Shown piece after piece: positions 1-8,543 of a DNA stretch of 64,000 bases. Numbering within the stretch: the stretch's first letter is position 1; each line of letters opens with the position of its first letter. Location of the stretch: positions 123,210 to 187,209 of the forward strand of contig JALCQR010000005.1 of the NCBI GenBank assembly GCA_022651385.1, in the 5' to 3' direction. The position numbers were made by a program, and so were the translations under genes. This DNA is from Clostridia bacterium. GTDB taxonomy: Bacteria > Bacillota > Clostridia > Lachnospirales > Anaerotignaceae. The notes under the pieces were generated by a model. It was not told the DNA's origin and did no database searches. It was given only the letters and a program-made list of their open reading frames with translations.

Positions 1-189
1 AATAAGATAGAAAAAATTGAAAAAGAAATAGAAGAAGCAGACGAAAAAATATCTGGCTTTGATGAGCTTCTTGCAACCAATGAAATCGCAACAGATTATA
101 CAAAAGCACAGGAAATATTCAAGCAGAAGGAAGAAACCCAAAAATACTTGGAGGAACTTTATGATAAGTGGGAAGAACTGCAAAGCTGA
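1..189 (+). CDS. ABC-F family ATPase, C-terminal fragment
   Basis: The window opens inside this gene; only the last 62 codons and the TGA stop are present. The peptide is a highly charged Lys/Glu-rich helix (IEKEIEEADEKI, then YLEELYDKWEEL) that looks like the C-terminal coiled-coil extension of ABC-F proteins, cytosolic twin-ATPase factors that act on the ribosome rather than in transport. No ATPase motif lies inside the window, so the family call rests on the coiled-coil pattern alone. Another coiled-coil protein cannot be excluded. It is transcribed in the same direction as the following Rex-controlled operon but is separated from it by about 340 bases. Confidence 0.6.
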   Translation, partial: NKIEKIEKEIEEADEKISGFDELLATNEIATDYTKAQEIFKQKEETQKYLEELYDKWEELQS

Positions 190-298
190 AATAACTTATA
201 ACAAAAAAAATTTAATTACGGAAAAGTAACAAAATACAGGATTATAATGAAATTTATTTTATTGTAATCTGTTATATAAGTTTTGGTATACACATCAT

Positions 299-327
299 AT
301 GTCCGATTTTGTAAGGAAATCCGACAT
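299..327. repeat. Inverted repeat upstream of nuoE-like operon
   Basis: Two 11-base arms, ATGTCCGATTT and AAATCCGACAT, are separated by seven bases and are complementary except at one position. There is no T-tract after it, so it is not a clear terminator. It lies 66 bases before the promoter and could be an operator or the end of the upstream transcript. Its function is unknown. Confidence 0.5.
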
Positions 328-392
328 TAATGCAATAGTATGCAACATATAACATTGTATCAAAAAATGAACATTTTTTCTTTTATCATACA

Positions 393-421
393 TTGAAATG
401 GTGCGTTTTATATGGTATTAT
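393..421 (+). promoter_or_regulatory. Sigma-A type promoter for the nuoE-like operon
   Basis: TTGAAA at 393-398 and TATTAT at 416-421 are separated by exactly 17 bases. The expected transcription start near 428 places the Rex-like operator just downstream, in a position suited to blocking transcription. Confidence 0.65.
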
Positions 422-440
422 CGTATGAGTGGGAATTTAA

Positions 441-458
441 TTGTTAAGGAAATAACAA
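441..458. promoter_or_regulatory. Rex operator (NADH/NAD+ redox sensing)
   Basis: The 18-base site TTGTTAA-GGAA-ATAACAA matches the known Rex consensus TTGTTAANNNNTTAACAA at all but one fixed position. Rex is a repressor that leaves DNA when NADH is high. The site sits downstream of the predicted -10 box and ahead of genes for an NADH-linked Fe-S/flavin complex, which is a typical Rex target. No Rex gene is in the window. Confidence 0.8.
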
Positions 459-527
459 AACATAAACGTTTTTATTTTTAATACTCTGTCCCAGCTATAG
501 ACTTATAATAAAGAAGGAGATGTAAAA

Positions 528-1058
528 ATGAGTGAAATCTGCAATTGTGTACAGACTGAATCACAGGCACTTGCAAAAATGGGTATAGATACTGCACTTC
601 TTGAACCTATTCTTGAAGAATATGCGCCTGTTAAAGGAAGCCTTATAACTATTCTTCAGCATGCGCAGGATATATACGGTTATCTTCCAATTGAGCTTTT
701 AAATTATATTTCTCTTAGAACAGGCATCAAACCTGCAAAAATACTTGGCGTAGCTACATTTTATGCTCAGTTCAGGCTTGAGCCTATAGGCAAATATCTT
801 GTAATGATATGTCAGGGAACCGCCTGTCACGTAAACGGTTCTGAAGCTATTCAGGCCGCTATATGCGAATATCTTGGTATAAAAGACGGCGAAACTACTC
901 CGGATGGGCTTTTCACAATAAAAAGCGTTGCATGTCTTGGCTGCTGTTCCCTTTCACCGGTAATGATGATTAACGGCGAAGCATACGGAACTCTTACACC
1001 AGCAAAGGCAAAAGATATTTTGTCCCAAATTAAGGCAAAGGAGGCTGAGGGCAAATGA
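528..1058 (+). CDS. nuoE: NuoE-like [2Fe-2S] thioredoxin-fold subunit
   Basis: This 176-residue protein belongs to the NuoE/HydC/HoxE family, the small 2Fe-2S subunit that works with a NuoF-type flavoprotein to pass electrons to or from NAD(H). The four cluster ligands are visible as CQGTAC (about residue 95) and CLGCC (about 136), the family's C-X4-C and C-X3-C pair. The N-terminal helical segment with YGYLP is also typical. An AAGGAGATG ribosome site precedes the ATG. The stop overlaps the next gene's start by four bases (ATGA), so translation is probably coupled. Cytosolic. It is the first gene of the Rex-controlled operon. Which multi-enzyme complex it serves is decided by the third gene. 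Confidence 0.9.
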   Translation: MSEICNCVQTESQALAKMGIDTALLEPILEEYAPVKGSLITILQHAQDIYGYLPIELLNYISLRTGIKPAKILGVATFYAQFRLEPIGKYLVMICQGTACHVNGSEAIQAAICEYLGIKDGETTPDGLFTIKSVACLGCCSLSPVMMINGEAYGTLTPAKAKDILSQIKAKEAEGK

Positions 1059-2803
1059 AACTTGTAGTCGGAAAAGGAAGCTGCGGGATTGCGGCCGGTG
1101 CCGATAAAGTGTCTGACGCAGCGGAAAAATATATTGCCGAAAAAGGCCTTAATATTAATGTTACAGTAACAGGCTGCATAGGCATGTGCTATCTTGAGCC
1201 GATTGTCGATGTTATAAAAGACAGCGGAGAAAAAACAACATATGTAAAGGTTGACACAAACTCAATAACAGAAATAATTGAGTCGGAATTAGCGGGAAAA
1301 ACGGCTGAAAAATACCTTATTCCCGAAGAAGATAAAAAATCCCTTGAGGGACAGACTCGTATCGCCCTCAGAAACTGCGGAATTATAAATCCTGAGGATA
1401 TAAATGAATATATATCAAGAGGCGGATATAAAGCAATTGAAAAATGCGTAAAAGAGCTTACACCTGAACAGGTAATTGAAATCATAAAGGTATCAGGTCT
1501 TGCAGGCCGTGGCGGAGCAGGTTTTCCTACTTGGTTTAAATGGCAGGCAGCAAGAAACTCCAAAGGCACAAAAAAATATACCATCTGCAATGCCGACGAA
1601 GGTGACCCAGGTGCATTTATGGACAGAGCCGTTATTGAAGGCGACCCTAACTCCGTAATAGAAGGTATGCTTGTAGGTGCATACGCTATGGGCTCTGATG
1701 AAGGCATTGTTTATGTGCGTGCCGAATACCCTCTTGCAATAAAAAGACTTACAAACGCAATAAAACAAGCAAGAGAAAAAGGATTACTCGGAAAAAATAT
1801 TTTTGGTTCCGATTTTAGCTTTGATATACGTATAAAGGCCGGCGCCGGAGCATTTGTGTGCGGCGAGGAAACAGCTCTCATCGCTTCTCTTGAAGGTGAA
1901 AGAGGTATGCCACGTCTTAAACCCCCTTTCCCTGCTCAAAGAGGTTTTTGGCAGAAACCGTCAAATATAAATAACGTTGAGACATACGCAAATGTAGCAT
2001 GGATAATATTAAACGGCGGAGAAAAATTTGCTGCCATGGGTACTCCTGACAGCAAAGGAACAAAGGTATTTGCCCTTACAGGAAAGATTAAAAAAGGCGG
2101 ACTTGTTGAAATTCCTATGGGTGCCACAATAAATCATGTTATTTTTGGTGTAGGCGGAGGAATTAAAAACGATAAAAAGGTAAAAGCAGTACAGATGGGC
2201 GGTCCTTCCGGCGGATGTATACCTGCCGAGCTTTTCGATACGCTTATAGATTATAAAAAGCTTTCCGCAACTGGAGCAATAATGGGCTCAGGCGGAATGG
2301 TTGTAATGGATGAGACAACATGTATGGTTGATATGGCTCGTTTCTTCCTTGACTTTACTTGTAAGGAATCATGCGGAAAATGCATTCACTGCCGTGTCGG
2401 CACAAAGAGAATGCTTGAAATTCTTACACGTATTACCGAAGGCAAAGGAAAAGACGGAGATATCGAGCTTCTTGAGTCTCTCGCAAACGAGATAAAATCA
2501 TCAGCTTTGTGCGGCCTCGGCCAGACGGCGCCTAACCCTGTTCTTACAACACTTAAATACTTCAGAAATGAATATGAAGACCATATTTATAAACATAAAT
2601 GTACAGCGCATCAGTGTAAAAACCTTGTTATGTACTCAATAGACAAAAATAAGTGCGTAGGATGTACAATGTGTGCTAAAAACTGTCCTGCAGGCGCAAT
2701 AAGCGGAACAGTAAAAGAGCCTCATGTAATAGACACTGAAAAATGTATAAAGTGCGGAAAATGCGCAACCGTATGTAAATTCGGTGCAGTAGTTGTTGAC
2801 TAA
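1055..2803 (+). CDS. nuoF: NuoF-like NADH-binding flavoprotein with extra ferredoxin domain
   Basis: At 582 residues this is the HydB/HoxF-type long form of NuoF. Visible parts are an N-terminal thioredoxin-like 2Fe-2S region (CGIAAG and CIGMC), a GRGGAGFPTWFKW glycine-rich NADH/FMN site near residue 150, an FMN-binding stretch with CNADEGDPGAF, an SLBB-like region, the 4Fe-4S motif ESCGKCIHCRVGT, and two C-terminal ferredoxin motifs (CVGCTMCAKNC and CIKCGKCATVC). It should oxidise or reduce NAD(H) and relay electrons through Fe-S clusters. Long NuoF proteins of this kind occur in electron-bifurcating hydrogenases and formate dehydrogenases. Start chosen at the ATG overlapping the previous stop, behind GGAGG. 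Confidence 0.92.
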   Translation: MKLVVGKGSCGIAAGADKVSDAAEKYIAEKGLNINVTVTGCIGMCYLEPIVDVIKDSGEKTTYVKVDTNSITEIIESELAGKTAEKYLIPEEDKKSLEGQTRIALRNCGIINPEDINEYISRGGYKAIEKCVKELTPEQVIEIIKVSGLAGRGGAGFPTWFKWQAARNSKGTKKYTICNADEGDPGAFMDRAVIEGDPNSVIEGMLVGAYAMGSDEGIVYVRAEYPLAIKRLTNAIKQAREKGLLGKNIFGSDFSFDIRIKAGAGAFVCGEETALIASLEGERGMPRLKPPFPAQRGFWQKPSNINNVETYANVAWIILNGGEKFAAMGTPDSKGTKVFALTGKIKKGGLVEIPMGATINHVIFGVGGGIKNDKKVKAVQMGGPSGGCIPAELFDTLIDYKKLSATGAIMGSGGMVVMDETTCMVDMARFFLDFTCKESCGKCIHCRVGTKRMLEILTRITEGKGKDGDIELLESLANEIKSSALCGLGQTAPNPVLTTLKYFRNEYEDHIYKHKCTAHQCKNLVMYSIDKNKCVGCTMCAKNCPAGAISGTVKEPHVIDTEKCIKCGKCATVCKFGAVVVD

Positions 2804-2819
2804 AAGGAGGGAATAAAAA

Positions 2820-5800
2820 GTGGCTGAAAAAATCAGATTAAATATAAACGGCAAGGAAGTCACAGGTTTCCCTGGGCAGACTGTACTTGAAGTTGCAAGG
2901 GAAAACGGCATAGACATACCTACTCTCTGCTACGATAAGAGAGTTGACATATATGGTGCCTGCGGATTATGCGTTGTTGAAATGGAAGGAAGCCCAAAAC
3001 TTTTCCGTTCATGCGCGACAGAAATTTCTGAAGGCATGGTAATAAATACTGAATCCAAAAAAGTAATAGAGTCAAGAAAAACTGCTCTTGAGCTTCTTTT
3101 AAGCGACCATAACGGCGACTGCCGTCCTCCGTGTTCACTTGCCTGCCCTGCCGGAACAGACTGTCAGGGTTACGTAGGGCTTGTTGCAAACGGAGAATAT
3201 AAAGAAGCCGTAAAACTTGTAAAAGATAAGTTCCCGTTTCCTTCTTCAATAGGCCGTGTGTGTCCTCATCCTTGTGAAGGAAAATGCCGCCGTCAGCTTG
3301 TGGACGAGCCTATTTCAATAGCGTTTTTAAAAGGCTTTATTGGTGATAAAGACCTTGAAAGCGGCGAGCCTTATATGCCTGCTCCAGGACCTGAAACTGG
3401 ACACAGCATTGCAATAATCGGAGGCGGGCCTGCGGGACTTTCCGCTGCTTATCATTTAAGAATAAAAGGACATGCAGTAACCGTCTTTGACGCAATGCCT
3501 AAAATGGGCGGTATGTTAAGATACGGAATACCTGAATACAGACTTCCGAAATCAATACTTGATGAAGAAATTGAGCTTATAAAAGATATGGGCATAAAGA
3601 TGCTTAATAACGTCAAAATCGGCGAAAGCATTACTTTTAGCCATATTCAAAAGACATATGACGCTGTTCTTGTGGCAACAGGAGCATGGACAAGCATAAA
3701 AATGAACATTCCTGGCGAAGACAATAAAAACGTGTTCGGCGGTATAGATTTCCTCAGAAAAGTGGCAATGGGCGAAAATATACTTGCCGGAGAAGACATA
3801 GCAATAGTCGGCGGCGGAAATACAGCAATGGACGCATGCCGTACGGCGGTGCGACTCGGTGCAAAAAATGTTTACTGTATATACAGAAGAACAAAAGCCG
3901 AAATGCCTGCTGAAGATGTAGAGATAGATGAAGCCGAAGAAGAAGGCGTAACATTTAAGTATCTTACAAATCCAAGTGAGGTTGTGTCGGCGCCTGACGG
4001 AAGCATCGACCATGTTAAACTCCAGCTTATGGAACTTGGCGAACCTGACGCCAGCGGCAGAAGAAGGCCAAAACCAATAGAAGGCAAAGTAGAGAATCTC
4101 AAGGTATCAAGCCTTATAATGGCTCTCGGACAAAAACTTAATCCTGAAGGTCTTGACGGTATAGAGCTTACAAAGAAAGGCACAATTGCTGCCGATGAAA
4201 GCACATTCAGAACAAATATTGAAAACGTGTTTGCCGCCGGAGATGCTACAAATAAAGGCGCCGGAATAGCAATTGAAGCAATTGCCGAGGCAAATAAAGC
4301 AGCCGATGTTATTGATAGTTACCTTAAAGGCAAAATCGTACCATATAAAAAACCATACGTTTCGGAAAGAACAGACGTTACGTCAGAGACTCTTGCCGAC
4401 AGACCAAAACAGGCAAGAGAATATATGCCTCATATTTCAGCCAGTGCAAGAAAGGATAACTTCCATGAAGTAAATGAAGGCTTTACAGAGGAACAGGCAC
4501 AGCGTGAGGCAAGCAGATGTCTTGAGTGCGGATGTCATGATTATTTCGAGTGTAAACTCATTGATTATGCGAGAAAATACGATGTACAGCCTGAAAAGTA
4601 TGCAGGTGCAAGTCATAACAGAACTATAGACAACACACATCCGTTTATAGACAGAAATCCAGATAAATGTATACTTTGCGGTCTCTGCGTAAGAGTCTGC
4701 GACGAAGTTATGGGACGTACGGCCCTCGGTCTTGTAGGCCGTGGCTTTGATACAATAGTAACCCCTGCTCTTAATCTTCCTTTAAAGGCTACCGACTGTA
4801 TTTCATGCGGCCAGTGTGTAAACCTCTGCCCAACCGGAGCTTTGGGAGAAAAGTTCACATATGGGAAACGTATACCTCTTGATACAAAATGTACAAAGAC
4901 AACCTGCTCTTTCTGCTCGGTTGGATGTACAACAGTGCTTCATACAAAAGGCGATACAATTGTAAAATCAACCCCTGATGATAATTCAGTTCTCTGTGTA
5001 AAAGGACGTTTTGGATTCGGCGAGGCAGAGAAAAACGGCAGACTTACATCGCCTATGATAAGAAAAGACGGAAAGCTTACACCTGTATCATGGGAAGAAG
5101 CCGCAATTTATACGGCAAAGAAACTTCAGTCAACGGCTATACGTCATGGATATGATGCTCTTGCGGTTTCAATTTCAGATAAGCTTACAACAGAGGAAAT
5201 GTATGCAGCAAAGAAATATGCTAAAGAAGTCGCTGGAGCAAAGGCGGTATTCTGCTGGAACACAAATAAGAGCGGTGTTTCAGAAATTATAGGCTTTGAC
5301 GGCTCAACATGCAAGACGGATGAGCTTATTTCTGCCGATACAATTGTTCTTGTGGGCACAGACCTTATGAAAGACCATGCATCTTTCGGCGTAAAAGTAC
5401 GTCAGGCTGTAAAACACGGTGCAAAGCTTATTACAATAAACAATGTGCCTGACTCAATGGAAGCTAATGAGGCAGAAGTTTATATTGAGTCATCAGAGAT
5501 TTCAGCAATTAAGTCTGTACTTAAGGCATTGCTTGAAAAAGGCTGCAAAGCAGATGAAGCATTTACCGAAAACCTCAAGGATGTAAAAGTTTCCGCTGAG
5601 GCTGAAAAAGCAGCTGAAATGCTTGTATCGCCAAAAGCTAAAAAGGCAATTGTTATAGTAGACCAGTTCAAAGTCAGAGCAGATGCCGCAAAAGCCGCAG
5701 CAGACATAGCTGTATTAAGCGGACATATAGGCTCACCTCGTAACGGCGTTATACAGATAAAGTCAAATGTAAACTCTCAGTCAATTGCGGACCTGGGAAT

Positions 5801-6287
5801 ACTTCCGCTCTGCTTTGTTAAAGATGCGCTTAATGAAAACAAATTTAAGGCTATGTTTATAATCGGTGAAGACATTGACGGTTTTGACAGAAAAGATATG
5901 GAATTTGTGGCAGTTGCCGATACTTGTCTTACAAACACTGCAAAAACCGCTGATGTAGTTCTTCCTCTTATACCGCTTTGTGAAAGCAACGGTACAGTAG
6001 TAAGCATGGACGGTACAAAGAGAGAAGTAAACGCCGCAGTAAAAGCAAAGAGCAAAACAAATATTGAGGTTATAAATACTCTTGCAAATGCAATGACAAA
6101 ACGTTTTGCATATGATGACGAGAAGGAAATTGCTAAGGAAATGGCTGAAAAGTCAGTTATAGCCGAAAAAGTTCTTACACCTTCTGCAAAAGCAGTTGAT
6201 GACGGAGATATTTATATCGAAAGAGTAAACACAAATATTGATTACAAGACTTTTGAATCAGTACTAAAAGTTGAAGGAATTAATTAA
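2820..6287 (+). CDS. Chimeric 2Fe-2S / GltD-like / ferredoxin / NuoG-like oxidoreductase
   Basis: A 1155-residue fusion starting at GTG behind AAGGAGGG. Domains in order: plant-type 2Fe-2S (Cys37, 48, 51, 65); a Cys-rich helical GltD-type domain (Cys101-156); an FAD/NAD(P) pyridine-nucleotide reductase as in glutamate synthase small subunit and NfnB (GGGPAG at 201, VGGGNTAMD near 329, AAGDAT near 468); a Cys-rich linker (CLECGC near 567); two 4Fe-4S motifs (near 617 and 660); and a molybdopterin-oxidoreductase-type domain with a CTKTTCSFCSVGC cluster motif near 692. The last part is short, with no obvious Mo-liganding Cys/Sec and no C-terminal dinucleotide-binding domain, so it resembles cofactor-free NuoG. 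No [FeFe]-hydrogenase motifs are present. The partner is probably NuoEF; the final electron acceptor is unknown. Confidence 0.8.
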   Translation: MAEKIRLNINGKEVTGFPGQTVLEVARENGIDIPTLCYDKRVDIYGACGLCVVEMEGSPKLFRSCATEISEGMVINTESKKVIESRKTALELLLSDHNGDCRPPCSLACPAGTDCQGYVGLVANGEYKEAVKLVKDKFPFPSSIGRVCPHPCEGKCRRQLVDEPISIAFLKGFIGDKDLESGEPYMPAPGPETGHSIAIIGGGPAGLSAAYHLRIKGHAVTVFDAMPKMGGMLRYGIPEYRLPKSILDEEIELIKDMGIKMLNNVKIGESITFSHIQKTYDAVLVATGAWTSIKMNIPGEDNKNVFGGIDFLRKVAMGENILAGEDIAIVGGGNTAMDACRTAVRLGAKNVYCIYRRTKAEMPAEDVEIDEAEEEGVTFKYLTNPSEVVSAPDGSIDHVKLQLMELGEPDASGRRRPKPIEGKVENLKVSSLIMALGQKLNPEGLDGIELTKKGTIAADESTFRTNIENVFAAGDATNKGAGIAIEAIAEANKAADVIDSYLKGKIVPYKKPYVSERTDVTSETLADRPKQAREYMPHISASARKDNFHEVNEGFTEEQAQREASRCLECGCHDYFECKLIDYARKYDVQPEKYAGASHNRTIDNTHPFIDRNPDKCILCGLCVRVCDEVMGRTALGLVGRGFDTIVTPALNLPLKATDCISCGQCVNLCPTGALGEKFTYGKRIPLDTKCTKTTCSFCSVGCTTVLHTKGDTIVKSTPDDNSVLCVKGRFGFGEAEKNGRLTSPMIRKDGKLTPVSWEEAAIYTAKKLQSTAIRHGYDALAVSISDKLTTEEMYAAKKYAKEVAGAKAVFCWNTNKSGVSEIIGFDGSTCKTDELISADTIVLVGTDLMKDHASFGVKVRQAVKHGAKLITINNVPDSMEANEAEVYIESSEISAIKSVLKALLEKGCKADEAFTENLKDVKVSAEAEKAAEMLVSPKAKKAIVIVDQFKVRADAAKAAADIAVLSGHIGSPRNGVIQIKSNVNSQSIADLGILPLCFVKDALNENKFKAMFIIGEDIDGFDRKDMEFVAVADTCLTNTAKTADVVLPLIPLCESNGTVVSMDGTKREVNAAVKAKSKTNIEVINTLANAMTKRFAYDDEKEIAKEMAEKSVIAEKVLTPSAKAVDDGDIYIERVNTNIDYKTFESVLKVEGIN

Positions 6288-6301
6288 ATAAATAGACATA
6301 T

Positions 6302-6338
6302 AAAAAACCGGTGATTTCATATGAATCACCGGTTTTTT
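6302..6338. terminator. Bidirectional intrinsic terminator
   Basis: The arms AAAACCGGTGATTCAT-like and ATGAATCACCGGTTTT form a long perfect-looking hairpin with A and T tracts on both sides. It separates the NuoEF-type operon from the convergent antiporter operon and can serve both strands. Confidence 0.85.
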
Positions 6339-6417
6339 GTATTTATCAGATTACATAAACCTCTCATTTAAGACATTGGCAGTATGCTTAACAAATTCAA
6401 TGATTATGCTTAGCAGA

Positions 6418-6462
6418 AAATAAAGTTTGACATAAATTTGATTATGCCTTCGGCATCAATTT
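6418..6462. repeat. Short intergenic repeat carrying ATGCCTTCGGCAT
   Basis: The stretch around AAGTTTGACATAAATTTGATTATGCCTTCGGCATCAA closely resembles the end of the repeat cluster near 46490-46516 (TTGACCTAAACTTTATTATGCCTTCGGCACCAA). Both end in a small palindrome, ATGCCTTCGGCAT or a near variant. It is probably a dispersed non-coding element. Confidence 0.5.
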
Positions 6463-6489
6463 TCAAAAATACATTCTAAAGCATACAAA

Positions 6490-8526
6490 TTAAAAAATTA
6501 TATAAAGCAACGCCGCAACCATTCCCACTCCGAAAAATACAAGTGCCCCCGAAAGGTTTTCTCTGAAACCTTTTTCCTCATCATGAAGTTCAGGCGTAAA
6601 TGTCGAAAAATAAACATCATCGCCATACTCTCTTTTTTCTCCGTACTTAGGCATTTCCTTATTCAGAAATATATACATACCAACTTCAGCTATATACTCA
6701 AAAGATTCTGTAAAAAATCTAACCACAAGTACGAATACCACAAGTATTACAAACATCAAATCTTCAAGGAATCCGGCAAATACCTTTGCGGCACAGCCTA
6801 ATACGGCAGGCAGTATCTTAACTAAAACAGGCCTGTATATATTTTTTTCAATGTCAAGCCATGAAGGCCATGCGTCAATATATACCCTGTTGCCGTTTTC
6901 ATCTGTTGCCATAAGCGCTTTTCTGACAAACAGGAAGAACACAGCAGCACCTATAACAACTGTTATTAAGGCACCTTTCAGATTTGCAAATGAGAAGTAA
7001 TGCACTGCATGCGCAGGGTCCGTACTGTTCATAAAAGGTCTTGCGCAGTGTGCAATAACGTCAAGAGTATTGTGCGGCAAAATTCCGAAAACTGTGATTA
7101 TTGTCGCGCACAACAAAAGCACGGCTGTTGTTGTATGATTCATATACTTTCCCTTTGAGCTATGTTTTTCTGGATATGGATTTTCCTCAACAAACAAGGC
7201 CATATAAAGTTTAGTCATATAGGCAAGAGTAAGTCCTCCTGAAAACAGGAACAGCCATTCAATTATATCAAATATTAAAGTGCTCTGTCCGGCATTAACA
7301 AGTAAGTGTGAGTATTCAACAATACTCTCATGAAGCAGAGTTTTGCTTATATACCCGCCCCAAAGAGGAATTCCAACAATTCCCAAAAGCCCTATAAGGA
7401 AAACTATTTTCAAAAAAGGTTTATCTTTTCCCCAGCCTCGTATTTCATTCAGATTCAGTTTGTGTATGTTCATATAAACAACGCCCGCGCATAGGAACAG
7501 TGTACATTTAATTACACCGTGGTTTATAATGTGTAAAATTGTACCGCCTGATGCAAGAGCATTTTCCTCTCCCAAAAGCCCTTGCATACCTATTCCAACA
7601 AGTATAAACCCAATTTGTGAAAGAGAAGAACAGGCAAGAGTACGTTTTAAATTTATTGAAAATACAGCAATGACTGCTCCGAGTACCATAGTTATAGTTC
7701 CTATTATCAGTACAAAAAATCCCCAGTTTGCGTCATACATAAAGACCTGACAGCTTAAAGCCAAAATACCGAATACACCGGCTTTTGTAAGTATACAGCT
7801 TAAAAGAGCGCTGGCCGGAGCCGGTGCAACAGGATGTGCCTGAGGCAGCCAAATATGAAGCGGGAATGCTCCGGCTTTTGCTCCAAACCCAAAAGAAATC
7901 AAAAGTCCGGCTATATAATACGGTTTTTTGTCCGAAACATTTTTTATAATTTCTCCAAGCTCACGCATATCCAGTGTGCCTGTCAAATGGTACATAAAAA
8001 ACATACCTAAAAGTGTAACAAGACCGCCTATAACAGCTACTGCAAGATATGTGGCACCTGCGTAAAGCGCTTCTTCCGTTTCGTCATGCACAACTAAAAC
8101 ATATGATGTAAACGACATTATTTCAAAAAATATAAGTGCCGTATAAAAGTCGGTTGATAAAAACACTCCCATTGTGGCCCCGAGAGTAGAAAGCATAAAA
8201 AAGTAATATCTGTTTCTGTTTCTATATGATTTTAAATATTCAGTCGAGAAAAGAGTTGACGTAAACCATATAAAACCGCATAAAACACTAAGTATACCTC
8301 TAAGACCGCCGTCGGCAAAATTTATACCAAGGCCGCAGAACGATGCAGACGAAAATTCCACACTTTTACTACTCATAAATATTGCTACTGCAAATTCAAC
8401 TGTAACAAGAGCATTTGCAAACATGTTTCTCGCATTTTTGTTTCTGCGTCCTATAATGTATGAAACCACAGCCCCTGCCATAGGGAATATTACAAGAAAA
8501 GGCAATAATAATGCCAAATCAATCAC
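6490..8526 (-). CDS. NuoL/HyfB-like cation-translocating membrane subunit (fourth antiporter-like)
   Basis: A 678-residue, very hydrophobic protein of the proton-conducting membrane transporter family (complex I ND5/ND4/ND2, MrpA/D, Mbh H). The family's channel residues are visible: a glutamate in ALIFFEIMSFTSYV and a lysine in GAKAGAFPLHIWLPQAH, followed by VAPAPASALLS. It is longer than its neighbours because of an extra C-terminal region of about 200 residues with a charged loop and further membrane helices, like NuoL and HyfB. The start is a GTG near a weak AAGG. It is the last gene of the ten-gene operon, 17 bases after the previous one. The transported ion (H+ or Na+) cannot be read from sequence alone. 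Confidence 0.88.
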   Translation of the reverse strand: MIDLALLLPFLVIFPMAGAVVSYIIGRRNKNARNMFANALVTVEFAVAIFMSSKSVEFSSASFCGLGINFADGGLRGILSVLCGFIWFTSTLFSTEYLKSYRNRNRYYFFMLSTLGATMGVFLSTDFYTALIFFEIMSFTSYVLVVHDETEEALYAGATYLAVAVIGGLVTLLGMFFMYHLTGTLDMRELGEIIKNVSDKKPYYIAGLLISFGFGAKAGAFPLHIWLPQAHPVAPAPASALLSCILTKAGVFGILALSCQVFMYDANWGFFVLIIGTITMVLGAVIAVFSINLKRTLACSSLSQIGFILVGIGMQGLLGEENALASGGTILHIINHGVIKCTLFLCAGVVYMNIHKLNLNEIRGWGKDKPFLKIVFLIGLLGIVGIPLWGGYISKTLLHESIVEYSHLLVNAGQSTLIFDIIEWLFLFSGGLTLAYMTKLYMALFVEENPYPEKHSSKGKYMNHTTTAVLLLCATIITVFGILPHNTLDVIAHCARPFMNSTDPAHAVHYFSFANLKGALITVVIGAAVFFLFVRKALMATDENGNRVYIDAWPSWLDIEKNIYRPVLVKILPAVLGCAAKVFAGFLEDLMFVILVVFVLVVRFFTESFEYIAEVGMYIFLNKEMPKYGEKREYGDDVYFSTFTPELHDEEKGFRENLSGALVFFGVGMVAALLYIIF

Positions 8527-8543
8527 CTGCCTTCAAATTAAAT

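Larger units (their letters stand above)
190..527. other. Intergenic regulatory region
   Basis: This AT-rich 338-base gap has no open frame that looks like a gene. It holds a near-perfect inverted repeat, a consensus-like promoter and a Rex-type operator, listed separately, all upstream of the NADH-dehydrogenase-like operon. Confidence 0.7.

Noticed and set aside
2820..6287. [FeFe]-hydrogenase catalytic subunit
   Set aside because: The gene order E-F-large subunit is like HydABC, but none of the H-cluster motifs (TSCCP, MPC, ACxxGC) are present; the last domain is NuoG/molybdopterin-like.
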